Below are positions 43,406-52,584 of a stretch of DNA of 64,000 bases, piece by piece (within the stretch, counting starts at the first letter, position 1; each line of letters begins with the position of its first letter). This stretch comes from Shewanella xiamenensis (GTDB taxonomy: Bacteria; Pseudomonadota; Gammaproteobacteria; Enterobacterales; Shewanellaceae): NCBI RefSeq assembly GCF_014647135.1, contig NZ_BMOP01000003.1, forward strand, positions 62,001 through 126,000, given 5' to 3'. The notes below the pieces were generated by a model, which saw only the letters and a program-made list of their open reading frames with translations, had not been told where the DNA came from and searched no databases. A program made the translations under genes and the position numbers.

Positions 43406-44422
43406 TTAATGTTCAAAATAAGTATCTCGAATCGCCACCACCTCGGGCAGAATTTGCTTAAATTCGGCCACCAGCTTAGGGTCAAAGTGTTGCCCTGCTT
43501 GGCTTTCGAGTAACTCGAGCGTGGCCTCTATTGTCCAAGGCTCCTTGTAAGGACGGCGCGAAGTCAGCGCGTCAAAGACGTCCGCTATCGCCACAATCCG
43601 ACCTTCGATCGGAATATTTTCCCCAGACAAGCCATTAGGATAACCCGAACCATCCCATTTCTCATGGTGGGTTAAGGCGATACGCCGCGCCATTTGCAGC
43701 AGTGGGTCGCCATGCTCACCAATGATCTCAGCACCAATGGCGGCATGTTGCTGCATGATTTTCCACTCTTCGGCATCGAGCTTACCCGGCTTTTTCAGTA
43801 CCGCATCGGGCGTGCCGATTTTGCCAATGTCATGCATAGGCGCCGCGTTATACAACAACTCACAGAAAGTACTCGGTAAACCGAGTTTGATAGCGAGCAG
43901 CCGCGCATAATGGCTCATACGCACAACGTGCAGACCCGTTTCGTTGTCTTTGTATTCGGCGGCGCGACCTAAACGGCGAATGATTTCAAAGCGGGTTTCT
44001 TCTAACTCTTGGGTACGTTCTTTAACTTGTTGCTCTAGCAAGCGTTTTTGATCGTACAGCGCGAGATGAGTTTTGACTCGCGCCTTCACCACGGGAGCGC
44101 TGACTGGTTTGGTAATGTAGTCAACCGCACCTAAGGCAAAGCCCTGTGCTTCATCGGCAACCTCAGATAATGCCGTCACAAAAATCACAGGGATGTGGCA
44201 AGTTAAGGGCTCCTGTTTAAGCTGCTTACAGACTTCATAACCATTCATGCCGGGCATCATGACATCGAGTAAAATTAAATCAGGCAGTGTTTTGGCTACA
44301 AGGGCTAGCGCCCTTGGTCCATCAATCGCGACTTTGACCTTATAGTCATCACCGAGTATGCCCACCAAAATATCGATATTTTCTGGAGTATCATCGACGA
44401 CTAATATTGTTGCCTTATCCAT
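43406..44422 (-). CDS. Response regulator with HD-GYP c-di-GMP phosphodiesterase domain
   Basis: This 338-residue output regulator has a receiver domain (residues about 4-120, phospho-acceptor Asp in LILLDVMMPG). A coiled linker follows, then an HD-GYP domain with ETGLHVVRMS, MHDIGKIGTPD and HHEKWDGSGYPNGL. HD-GYP enzymes degrade cyclic di-GMP, lowering biofilm signals. The chosen ATG at 44422 starts MDKATILVVDD and is preceded by AAGGTG; the frame extends 13 codons upstream to a TTG. It lies 60 bases downstream of the hybrid kinase, so the kinase is its likely phosphodonor. Confidence 0.92.
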   Translation of the reverse strand: MDKATILVVDDTPENIDILVGILGDDYKVKVAIDGPRALALVAKTLPDLILLDVMMPGMNGYEVCKQLKQEPLTCHIPVIFVTALSEVADEAQGFALGAVDYITKPVSAPVVKARVKTHLALYDQKRLLEQQVKERTQELEETRFEIIRRLGRAAEYKDNETGLHVVRMSHYARLLAIKLGLPSTFCELLYNAAPMHDIGKIGTPDAVLKKPGKLDAEEWKIMQQHAAIGAEIIGEHGDPLLQMARRIALTHHEKWDGSGYPNGLSGENIPIEGRIVAIADVFDALTSRRPYKEPWTIEATLELLESQAGQHFDPKLVAEFKQILPEVVAIRDTYFEH

Positions 44423-44482
44423 CAACACATTCACCTTTCCAGTGGCTTTATCAATGATCAATATTGCGCATAATTGACCGTT

Positions 44483-47400
44483 TTACGTTAAGTCTACAAG
44501 TACTTCATCAATCAACTCGACGGCCTCATCGAATTGATATTGATTAATCATCGTTAGCGCTGGACTCAACTGCTGCCATAACTGAGCACTCACTTGCGGT
44601 TTAAGTGCATCCATTTGGACGACTGCATCGGAATCCGCTTCTTCTAAACTTTGGCGTAATCGCGTTAAGGCCTCAATGAGGGCTTCTGGTGGTAAATGCT
44701 CCGCCGTCGGCCCACTAGATTCTTCAAACTCAGGTTTAACTTTTTCAATTGCTTGGCAAATCGATGCCACTAACGTTTGGATTTGGTCCAACTCCGCTTG
44801 GAACTCAGTATTTTCACTTAAGTGAAGTTCCAATTGCCGAGCCAATTCCGCAAGCGTTGTGGAACTTAAATTGCCCGCAAGTCCCTTAAGCGTATGGGCC
44901 ATTCGCACCGCATCCTCACGTTTATTGCTGGCAACGGCCTTGTTGATTTGCTCGACAACATTACGTTGGCTAGTCACAAAACGATCAAAGATCCTTTGGT
45001 AAAGGCGCGTGGAGTTTTGCACTAGCTGCAAGCCTCTATCAATATCAAGCTCAGGGTGTTCAGGCCATTTCACGACAGAATCAACATCAATATTCACAGG
45101 CTTAGGTGAATCATTAATAAGCTCTTGAGGCGGTAACGGTGCACCTAAATATTTTAGGAGGGTTTGATACAGTAAGTTAACCTCTATCGGCTTGGCGATA
45201 TGATCATTCATTCCCGCTCTTAAACACATTTCCTTGTCGCCAGCCATGGCATTGGCGGTCATTGCTATCACAGGTAATTGTGCTAACTCGGGCCTTTGTC
45301 TCAGTGCTTTTGTTGCCTGATAACCATCCATCACTGGCATTTGACAATCCATCAATACCAAATCAAAACTCTGTTGAGCTAACTTATCCAACGCAATTTG
45401 GCCGTTGGTGGCAATGGATAAAATAATCCCCACTTGCTCTAAAAATTCGGTCGCCACCTCAAGGTTCATTTCGTTATCTTCGACTAACAGAATACGCTTA
45501 CCTTTAAGGGGCAATAATAACTCAGGCGCAATACTGTCTTGATGGCGCCTGACGGGTAGGAACCCTGCGCGACCAAGTGCGTTCATAATGCCATCAAGCA
45601 ATCTTGATGCGCTGATAGGTTTGCTGATGTAGCCCGCTAACCCAAGTTGCTCGATTTGGGTCAAGAAATCTTGATTCGCATGGGCTGATACCATCAAGAT
45701 ACGCGGCGCTTTTTTTGCCCGTTGCAGGATTTGTTTTGCGGTTTCGAGCCCATCAAGATGTGGCATTTTCCAATCAATCAATGCCACAGCATAATCCTGC
45801 TGACTGCACCGCATCACCGCCTCGTCGCCAGAACGCACTGTATCCACTTGAAAGCCCATGCTCTCTAGAGTGGTTCGCATAATGTCCCTTGCGGTGGCAT
45901 TGTCGTCGACAACTAATACTAGCATACCTTCAAGCTCTTGACCTACAATGAGCTTTTGTCCACTGGAGATGCGCAATTTAACGGTAAAAAAGAAAGTACT
46001 GCCATGGCCTTGCTGGCTTTCGACCCCGATACTTCCCCCCATTAATTCGACCAGTTGTTTACAAATCGCCAGCCCTAATCCTGTACCACCATATTTACGG
46101 GTAGTAGACGTGTCTGCTTGCGTAAACGACTTAAACAGTTTGGCTTGTTGTTCATGGGTTAACCCTATGCCACTGTCACGCACACTACAACGTAATATGA
46201 CATCATCGTTTTGCTGCTCGACCAAGCTGAGGGACAGTAATACCTCTCCTCTTTCGGTAAATTTGATCGCATTATTCATTAGGTTGATCAGCACTTGCCC
46301 CAACCGCAACGGATCGCCAAGCAGATAACGTGGAACATTGGGTGCGACAGCAAACAGCAATTCAATCTGCTTTTGAGCCGCCCTTTCGGAGAAGATATCG
46401 CTCAAATCTTCAAGCATGGTATCGAGTTGAAAAGGCACATTTTCGATATCAAGCTTGCCAGCTTCAATCTTAGAAAAATCAAGGATATCGTTAATGATTG
46501 ATAATAAAGATTGCGACGCGCGCTCAATTTTTTCGAGATAATTTTTCTGTTTTTTGTCTAGATCAGTCTGTAAGCAAAGTTGCGACATCCCGATAATGGC
46601 ATTCATTGGCGTGCGGATTTCATGGGACATATTCGCGAGGAAGTCGCCTTTTGCCTTACTGGCGGCATCAGCCTCTTCCTTTGCAACAAGTAATTGTTCT
46701 GAAAGCAGTTTTAACTCAGTCATATCGACCATGCTTACCACAGCTGACTCAAATTGGTTCTGGCTGTCCAATAAGCTTGAAACGTTAACTGTCATCCATA
46801 AATGCTCACCGGAGGGACGAATAAAGCTTCTTTCCCCTCGGTAGTGATCAACTTTACCTTCTACAAGTTCCTTAAACTGCGCTTTTGCAACTTCTTTATC
46901 CTGTGCACTCAAGACATCAAAAATAGGCGTACTACGTAATTCATTACGGCTCAGCCCCATATCCTCACAGAATTGATCATTACAATCGAGGATAAGTCCT
47001 TTGATATCGACATTCACGATACCAATGGTTGCCCCATCAAATAAGGCCTTAAAGTGCGCCTCACTGACCGCAAGTTCTTCTTCAATAGACTTGCGTTCAG
47101 TCACATCCATCACATAGCCATTCCAGATAATGGCGCCATCATCGGCATAATGACCACTGGCTCCGGCTTCCATCCAGCGAATGCCACCATTAGGATGACG
47201 ATAGCGGAACTCGCGGATCCAGCTTAATTTATCGTCACTCATTCCCTCAAGCGCGCGTATAACTTCTGGTCGTTCCTCATCAAAAATCCGCTCAGCAATA
47301 ATATTAAAGTTACTGAGTAAATCTTCGCGGTGTAAGCCCAACATGTGAAATGCTGCGCCAGAAAGGAAGGTAAAACGGCGATCGCTAGGAGAAACCCAGC

Positions 47401-49768
47401 GCAATTGATACACAGTACAAGGAATAGACTCAGTGATATTGGTTAATTGCAGCCGTGAAGCTTCAAGCTCGACGATGGCTAACTTACTCTTGGTTATATC
47501 GTCAATACTGCCGTCAAACCATAGGGGAAAACCCTCTTCGGTATAACTCGCCTTGCCCTTTTCATGCACCCAACGGATGCTACCGTCACGGTGGCGAATA
47601 CGATATTCCACCTCAAAGGTTTCCTGCTGCGCGAGGGCTCTATCAATATGCTGATGACACAGCTCGCGATCTTCCTCCAAAATCAATGAAGCAAAGCTAC
47701 GTTGACGATTCTCAATAAACTGGCTCGCGGCATAACCGGTAATATCGGCAATATTGTCACTGACATATTCCATCACCCACTCCTCGCCGATGCGAGTGCG
47801 GTAGACAGCCCCAGGAATATTGGTTACCAAACCACGGAAGCGAACTTCACTATCACGGATTTTTTGTTCAACCGCTATTTTTTGGGTCATATCACGGATC
47901 GATGCGGCCACTTGGCGACGACCATCAAAATCACTCGGTAAAATACTTAAGGCGATTTCGGCAACAAACTCATCCCCATCAGACTTAAGTGCCCGCACAT
48001 GGCGTGCATTTGCCATCGGCCTATCACGCCCCTCACGTAGAAACTGTAATCTTTCTTTAGCATGGGGACTCCTTAAATCTTCGGGTAGCAAAGCTTCAAT
48101 TTGTAATCCCAACATAGCTTTTGCGTCATAACCAAAGAGCTGCTGACAGCGACTATTGCTAAATACTATTTGGCCACTCTGATCGACAATCAGCATGGCC
48201 TCAGGTGCGGCCTCAAGTACCGCGCTAGACCAAGCAGCGGCGGAAAATTGCTCTGTCACATCGGTAAATAGCATCTCCACCGACATTAACTCGCCAGTAT
48301 CTGACACTAAAGGCTGCATAAAAACATCGAGCCGCCTTGACTGACCTTTTGAATCGATGAGTTCAACTTGATGTGAAGGGACGTTCTGCCCTTTGAGTGC
48401 CAGATCGGTGTATTCCCAGTTTTTCTCATTAAGGGGATTGGCCGAAAACAATCTTTGATATTTGCGCTTAAGTAATTCGGGCGGTATGCCCAATACTTTG
48501 GTTACCCCTTCACTGACCTGTGCAAGTTGTCCGTCAGGATCAAGTGAGCAATAAAAGGATTTATCGCTCATACCATCGATCAAGCGAGCGAAGCGGTTAC
48601 CGCGGGAATCTAAAATAGCTTGCTCACGCTGAGCAAGCAGATCTGCCATTTTGTTAAAGGTTTCACTTAAGGTCACTATCTCGCTAATCGCACCTTTAGG
48701 GATAACCAACTGCTGTGTTTTACCTTGACCGAAAGCCAAAATGCCGGATTCAAGGGTTTCCAGTGGACGAGTTAACCGTTTAGCGGCGATATAGCAGGTC
48801 AATAACAGCAGTAAGGTTAATAAACTTAAGTTGAGGACAACTGAGGAAATATCGTCCAGTAGCGAGGTAAATAACTCCTGCTGTGGCACCATAACAACCA
48901 CGTGCCATTTTAACTTTGCCACTTCTGCAATGCTGGCAAGATAAACTGTACCAGTATCATCAACAAAACTGGCTTGCCCAGTCAGCCCATCTTCCAGCAA
49001 AGCGCCAAAGGTATTATTTTTGTGATTTCCTTTATCCAGCCATTCCGAGACTGATGTGGCTAAAACCTTTTCTTTATCCCCATGAAAGATAAGCCGACCT
49101 TGCTCATCTAATATCATCAGCCGATTAGGGGCTATCCCTAGTTGCTCAGGTAATCTATCTAAGGCCAAATCAACGGTTGTAACCCCAAAATAGTTCGGCT
49201 GCACTCCAAAAGGAACCGCATAAGTAATCATTAAAGTATTACCAGCACCCTCGTCGAAATAGGCTTTTGACCAATAACCTTCGACCTTATTGATGGCTTG
49301 CGTCCACCAATCCCAAGTCCCATCGGTATAATCGTACCCCTCGGCGCCAATATCTAAATAATGGAAACTATTACCACTGCGGTATACATAGGGAGAAAAA
49401 AGTTTTTTATTGAGAAAAGTGCCCGGTTTAAAGGCAACGGCAGAACCATAAAAATCGGGGTTACGCTCGAGGCGATTAGTTAAGACTTTTTGCAGCTTAT
49501 CAGAATCGTTAATATCATTCTTGTCAGCCAAAAAACCAATAAAATCAGCAAGCCCTTGAGTATTTGTTTGAGCGTGTTCGAGTAATAATTGCAATCGAGA
49601 GGCTGAATGTGCCGACTGTTGAGCTAAATGATCGTAAAGCCGCTTTTCAAGGGAAAGATAATTAAACCATGAAGTAATCCCATAAACGGCCGCCATGATA
49701 AGAATCAAAGGCAGCGCAATATGGGATAAAATTTTGCTGCGGAAAGTACGAAGTTTACTTTTATCCAT
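44483..49768 (-). CDS. Hybrid sensor histidine kinase, five PAS domains, two receivers, HPt
   Basis: This 1761-residue inner-membrane phosphorelay kinase has, in order: a membrane helix (about 12-30), a periplasmic dCache-like sensor (about 40-300), a second helix (about 308-330) and HAMP. About five PAS domains follow (roughly 390-1030). Then come HisKA with [21 protein letters not shown] (phospho-His), HATPase ([10 protein letters not shown] to [14 protein letters not shown]), and receiver 1 with Asp in [11 protein letters not shown]. Receiver 2 has Asp in [11 protein letters not shown], the HPt has [10 protein letters not shown], and the C-terminal tail is acidic. GAGG lies seven bases before the ATG. 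It is the first gene of a two-gene operon with the HD-GYP regulator. The ligand is unknown. Confidence 0.93.
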   Translation of the reverse strand: MDKSKLRTFRSKILSHIALPLILIMAAVYGITSWFNYLSLEKRLYDHLAQQSAHSASRLQLLLEHAQTNTQGLADFIGFLADKNDINDSDKLQKVLTNRLERNPDFYGSAVAFKPGTFLNKKLFSPYVYRSGNSFHYLDIGAEGYDYTDGTWDWWTQAINKVEGYWSKAYFDEGAGNTLMITYAVPFGVQPNYFGVTTVDLALDRLPEQLGIAPNRLMILDEQGRLIFHGDKEKVLATSVSEWLDKGNHKNNTFGALLEDGLTGQASFVDDTGTVYLASIAEVAKLKWHVVVMVPQQELFTSLLDDISSVVLNLSLLTLLLLLTCYIAAKRLTRPLETLESGILAFGQGKTQQLVIPKGAISEIVTLSETFNKMADLLAQREQAILDSRGNRFARLIDGMSDKSFYCSLDPDGQLAQVSEGVTKVLGIPPELLKRKYQRLFSANPLNEKNWEYTDLALKGQNVPSHQVELIDSKGQSRRLDVFMQPLVSDTGELMSVEMLFTDVTEQFSAAAWSSAVLEAAPEAMLIVDQSGQIVFSNSRCQQLFGYDAKAMLGLQIEALLPEDLRSPHAKERLQFLREGRDRPMANARHVRALKSDGDEFVAEIALSILPSDFDGRRQVAASIRDMTQKIAVEQKIRDSEVRFRGLVTNIPGAVYRTRIGEEWVMEYVSDNIADITGYAASQFIENRQRSFASLILEEDRELCHQHIDRALAQQETFEVEYRIRHRDGSIRWVHEKGKASYTEEGFPLWFDGSIDDITKSKLAIVELEASRLQLTNITESIPCTVYQLRWVSPSDRRFTFLSGAAFHMLGLHREDLLSNFNIIAERIFDEERPEVIRALEGMSDDKLSWIREFRYRHPNGGIRWMEAGASGHYADDGAIIWNGYVMDVTERKSIEEELAVSEAHFKALFDGATIGIVNVDIKGLILDCNDQFCEDMGLSRNELRSTPIFDVLSAQDKEVAKAQFKELVEGKVDHYRGERSFIRPSGEHLWMTVNVSSLLDSQNQFESAVVSMVDMTELKLLSEQLLVAKEEADAASKAKGDFLANMSHEIRTPMNAIIGMSQLCLQTDLDKKQKNYLEKIERASQSLLSIINDILDFSKIEAGKLDIENVPFQLDTMLEDLSDIFSERAAQKQIELLFAVAPNVPRYLLGDPLRLGQVLINLMNNAIKFTERGEVLLSLSLVEQQNDDVILRCSVRDSGIGLTHEQQAKLFKSFTQADTSTTRKYGGTGLGLAICKQLVELMGGSIGVESQQGHGSTFFFTVKLRISSGQKLIVGQELEGMLVLVVDDNATARDIMRTTLESMGFQVDTVRSGDEAVMRCSQQDYAVALIDWKMPHLDGLETAKQILQRAKKAPRILMVSAHANQDFLTQIEQLGLAGYISKPISASRLLDGIMNALGRAGFLPVRRHQDSIAPELLLPLKGKRILLVEDNEMNLEVATEFLEQVGIILSIATNGQIALDKLAQQSFDLVLMDCQMPVMDGYQATKALRQRPELAQLPVIAMTANAMAGDKEMCLRAGMNDHIAKPIEVNLLYQTLLKYLGAPLPPQELINDSPKPVNIDVDSVVKWPEHPELDIDRGLQLVQNSTRLYQRIFDRFVTSQRNVVEQINKAVASNKREDAVRMAHTLKGLAGNLSSTTLAELARQLELHLSENTEFQAELDQIQTLVASICQAIEKVKPEFEESSGPTAEHLPPEALIEALTRLRQSLEEADSDAVVQMDALKPQVSAQLWQQLSPALTMINQYQFDEAVELIDEVLVDLT

Positions 49769-49898
49769 GGCGTCGCCTCAAAGCCCCCGTTTTAAGTCCC
49801 CCCCTTTTTTGGGGTAGCTCTTATAAAGTAAACGAAGAACGCTGTGGCGACAATCTCAAAGTTAAAATAATGTGAACTAATATATTGTTTTCACAACA

Positions 49899-51257
49899 TT
49901 AATAAACAGGGTTTAGCGTACGGTTAGTGAATGTTCGAACAAAATAGCTTTGCGTTTCAGCAATGATAATGTGCCGCAATCCAATAATCGCAATCAAATT
50001 AGGTATGGCCATTAAGCCATTTACCGTATCAGCCAGTAACCAAATCACATCCAATTTGATAAAAGCCCCACCAGCAATCAGGCCTAAAAACAAGATTTGA
50101 TAGGCACGCAGCCCGCGCTCGCCCACTAAGTAGTACCAGCAACGTTCACCATAGTAATGCCAGCCTAAAATGGTCGTAAACGCAAAGCAGACCAAGGCGA
50201 TAGTGACTAAATACTGGCCGATGGCAGCCGATCCGCCTAAGCTAAACGCCGCACTGGTCATGGCCGCGCCCGCAGTGTCACCGCTCCATACCCCAGTGAT
50301 GATGAGCACTAATCCCGTCATAGTGCAGATGATAATAGTATCGAAAAAGGTGCCCGTCATACTCACTAAGCCCTGCTCGACGGGCTCATTGGTTTTTGCC
50401 GCAGCCGCAGCAATGGGCGCACTACCTAAGCCTGACTCATTAGAAAATACCCCGCGGGCAATCCCCATTTGAATCGCTTGCGCTACGGTCGCCCCTAAAA
50501 ATCCCCCAGCAGCCGATACTGGCGTAAAAGCCGACTCCACCACTAATTGCAACGCGGGTAGAATGGCATCGGCAAAAACCACTAAAATCCACACACAGGC
50601 CAACACATAACCAATTGACATCGCCGGTACTAACTTTTGCGCCACATTGGAGATACGTTTGACGCCACCTAAGGTGACAGCCGCCACCAGCAGGGTTAGC
50701 ACTAGCGCAGTCGCCCATGTTGGTACATCAAAGGCGATAGTTAAGGCATCACTTATCGCATTCACTTGAGCAAAAGTCCCAATGCCGAAAAACGCTACCC
50801 CCACGCCAAACAGCGCAAATAACTTCGCCATCCAACGCAAACCGAGGCCTCGCTCGATGTAATACATCGGGCCACCGGCAATCTGTCCACGCGCATCCGT
50901 AGTGCGGTATTTTACCGCCAACATACACTCGGCATACTTAGTCGCCATGCCAAAAAAGGCAGCAAGCCACATCCAAAATAACGCACCAGGGCCGCCCATC
51001 TTAATCGCCGTTGCGACCCCAACAATATTGCCCGTACCTATGGTTGCAGACAATGCAGTACAAAGCGCGGCGAAGGACGATAGATCACCATGCCCCTTAG
51101 CGGGTTTGAACAATAGGCTAAGCGCCATTGGCAGACGAAATACTTGGATAAGCTTTAGTCGCGCAGTGAGATAAATCCCTGTGCCAACTAACAAACAAAG
51201 TGTGATAGGACCCCAGACAATACCGTTTAGGCTGCTGAGTAAGGCTTCAAAACTCAT
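49899..51257 (-). CDS. Sodium:alanine symporter (AgcS family)
   Basis: This is a 452-residue transporter with about ten or more membrane helices. It carries GTGNIVGVATAIKMGGPGALFWMW, the AgcS signature, and AIQMGIARGVFSNESGLGSAPIAAAAAKTNEP. It imports alanine or glycine with Na+. ATG 51257 is chosen, six bases after GAGG; the frame begins four codons earlier at TTG. A tandem glycine riboswitch lies in the 5' leader, so glycine is probably a substrate or the cue for its use. Confidence 0.93.
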   Translation of the reverse strand: MSFEALLSSLNGIVWGPITLCLLVGTGIYLTARLKLIQVFRLPMALSLLFKPAKGHGDLSSFAALCTALSATIGTGNIVGVATAIKMGGPGALFWMWLAAFFGMATKYAECMLAVKYRTTDARGQIAGGPMYYIERGLGLRWMAKLFALFGVGVAFFGIGTFAQVNAISDALTIAFDVPTWATALVLTLLVAAVTLGGVKRISNVAQKLVPAMSIGYVLACVWILVVFADAILPALQLVVESAFTPVSAAGGFLGATVAQAIQMGIARGVFSNESGLGSAPIAAAAAKTNEPVEQGLVSMTGTFFDTIIICTMTGLVLIITGVWSGDTAGAAMTSAAFSLGGSAAIGQYLVTIALVCFAFTTILGWHYYGERCWYYLVGERGLRAYQILFLGLIAGGAFIKLDVIWLLADTVNGLMAIPNLIAIIGLRHIIIAETQSYFVRTFTNRTLNPVY

Positions 51258-51299
51258 GATATTCCTCAATTATTAAACAACTAAATTAATAAAGGAGGA

Positions 51300-51334
51300 G
51301 GAAAAGAAATGGCTGTGACACATCGCTGCCAGCC
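51300..51334 (-). terminator. Candidate expression-platform terminator in the symporter leader
   Basis: On the minus strand GGCTG (51334-51330) and CAGCC (51315-51311) pair ahead of ATTTCTTTTCC. It lies between the riboswitch and the symporter start. The stem is short, so this is tentative. Confidence 0.35.
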
Positions 51335-51417
51335 TAAAGAAATACCATCTCCCCAGCCAATAACGGCAGGAAAATAGTCCACAAAGACAAACGACAGGGA
51401 CTGTGCAGTCATCCTCT

Positions 51418-51640
51418 CCTCTGTCCTTTTGCCTGAGCGTTTCGCGTCGCTTAACACACTGCGACACTTTCGCCTTCGGCGCCACCTATTATTGCAAGTT
51501 AATGCAATCGGTAGTCTCTCCAGAGGCTCGTCCAGTAACAGTCCACGCCTTGCGGCACCTGAAAGAGTGCTTTGTTTATGGAATGCTTCCAACAACAAAG
51601 TTGCCTCGTCGGTGTGGGGTTAATTCCCCACTCTCCTGCT
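51418..51640 (-). ncRNA. Tandem glycine riboswitch
   Basis: On the minus strand two aptamer copies are readable. The first starts GCAGGAGAGTG, then CACCGACGAGGCAA, then CTTTCAGGTGCC, ending in TGGACGAGCCTCTGGAGAG. The second reads GGCGCCGAAGGCGAAAG, then CGCTCAGGCAAAAGGACAGAGG. These are the conserved core strings of the gcvT-type glycine aptamer. A short linker joins them, as in cooperative tandem forms. It sits about 160 bases upstream of the Na+/alanine symporter start, a known target of this riboswitch in marine gammaproteobacteria. Confidence 0.93.
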
Positions 51641-51660
51641 ACCTTCATCCGAACGGATTG

Positions 51661-51688
51661 TTAAAACGATAGCCCGCTATCGTTTTAA
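51661..51688. repeat. Perfect 13-base inverted repeat upstream of the riboswitch
   Basis: TTAAAACGATAGC (51661-51673) and GCTATCGTTTTAA (51676-51688) flank CC. It lies about 20 bases outside the riboswitch 5' end, in the symporter promoter or leader. It may be an operator or a terminator for the short upstream transcript. Confidence 0.7.
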
Positions 51689-51911
51689 CAGGGCGCACAG
51701 CATGCAACAAACACCACAATAGCTCAAGCCCATTTGCTCACAGAAATGAGAGCCAAGCCGTTAATCGCAGAAAACTCAAACAGGCTCAATCCTAAGTCTT
51801 AATCGATGTGAATTGATCTAACTTGGCCAAATATCGGTATCTATAGGATTATAAAATGCTTTATCTTTAGCCTAATGCCTAGGTTGGTAAAATCCCAATT
51901 GGAAGAGATAG

Positions 51912-52583
51912 ATGAAAGAAGTCGCCAAGCTTATCCAAGTAAGTAAAAGTTTTCGCGACGGCGAGCAGCGCCACACTGTGCTGCAAGCGGTCGATTTAAC
52001 TTTGCATCAAGGGGAGACTATCGCACTCACCGGCCCAAGTGGCAGCGGCAAAAGCACTTTACTGAATCTGATTGCGGGCTTTGAAACGGCAGACAGTGGC
52101 CAGATAGTGCTGAATCATCAATCCACCACCAAGTGGCAAGATAAGCAATGGAGTGAGTTTAGGCGTACCCATTTAGGCGTGGTATTCCAGCAATTTAATT
52201 TACTCACTCCGCTGAATGTTAAAAATAATATCGGCTTTTCCCTGCACCTTAACGGTGATAGCTGGAATCCTTGGTGCGATTATTTGGTGGAAAAGCTCGG
52301 GTTAGCGGCATTGTTAAACCGGCAGGTTGAAGCGCTTTCCGGCGGACAACAACAACGGGTCGCGATAGCCAGGGCATTAGCCCACAATCCGAGTTTACTG
52401 CTGGCCGACGAACCCACAGGTAACTTAGATGACGAATCTGGTAAACAGGTGATGTCACTACTATGCGAACTTGCCAAAGAGAGCCAAACCAGCATTTTGA
52501 TGGTCACCCACAGCGAAGAGTGCGCCGCCTTTATGAACAAACGCTGGCATCTGTCCCACGCCGCAGTATCGATCTCCGGCTAA
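51912..52583 (+). CDS. ABC transporter ATP-binding protein (LolD/MacB type)
   Basis: The 223-residue ATPase has Walker A GPSGSGKST, the Q-loop FQQFNLLTPLN, the signature LSGGQQQRVAIARAL, Walker B LLLADEPTGNLD and the switch His in MVTHSEE. The sequence type is that of LolD/FtsE/MacB-like ATPases that act on lipoproteins, drugs or cell-wall enzymes instead of nutrient uptake. Its partner permease begins one base after its stop codon. Confidence 0.9.
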   Translation: MKEVAKLIQVSKSFRDGEQRHTVLQAVDLTLHQGETIALTGPSGSGKSTLLNLIAGFETADSGQIVLNHQSTTKWQDKQWSEFRRTHLGVVFQQFNLLTPLNVKNNIGFSLHLNGDSWNPWCDYLVEKLGLAALLNRQVEALSGGQQQRVAIARALAHNPSLLLADEPTGNLDDESGKQVMSLLCELAKESQTSILMVTHSEECAAFMNKRWHLSHAAVSISG

Positions 52584-52584
52584 C

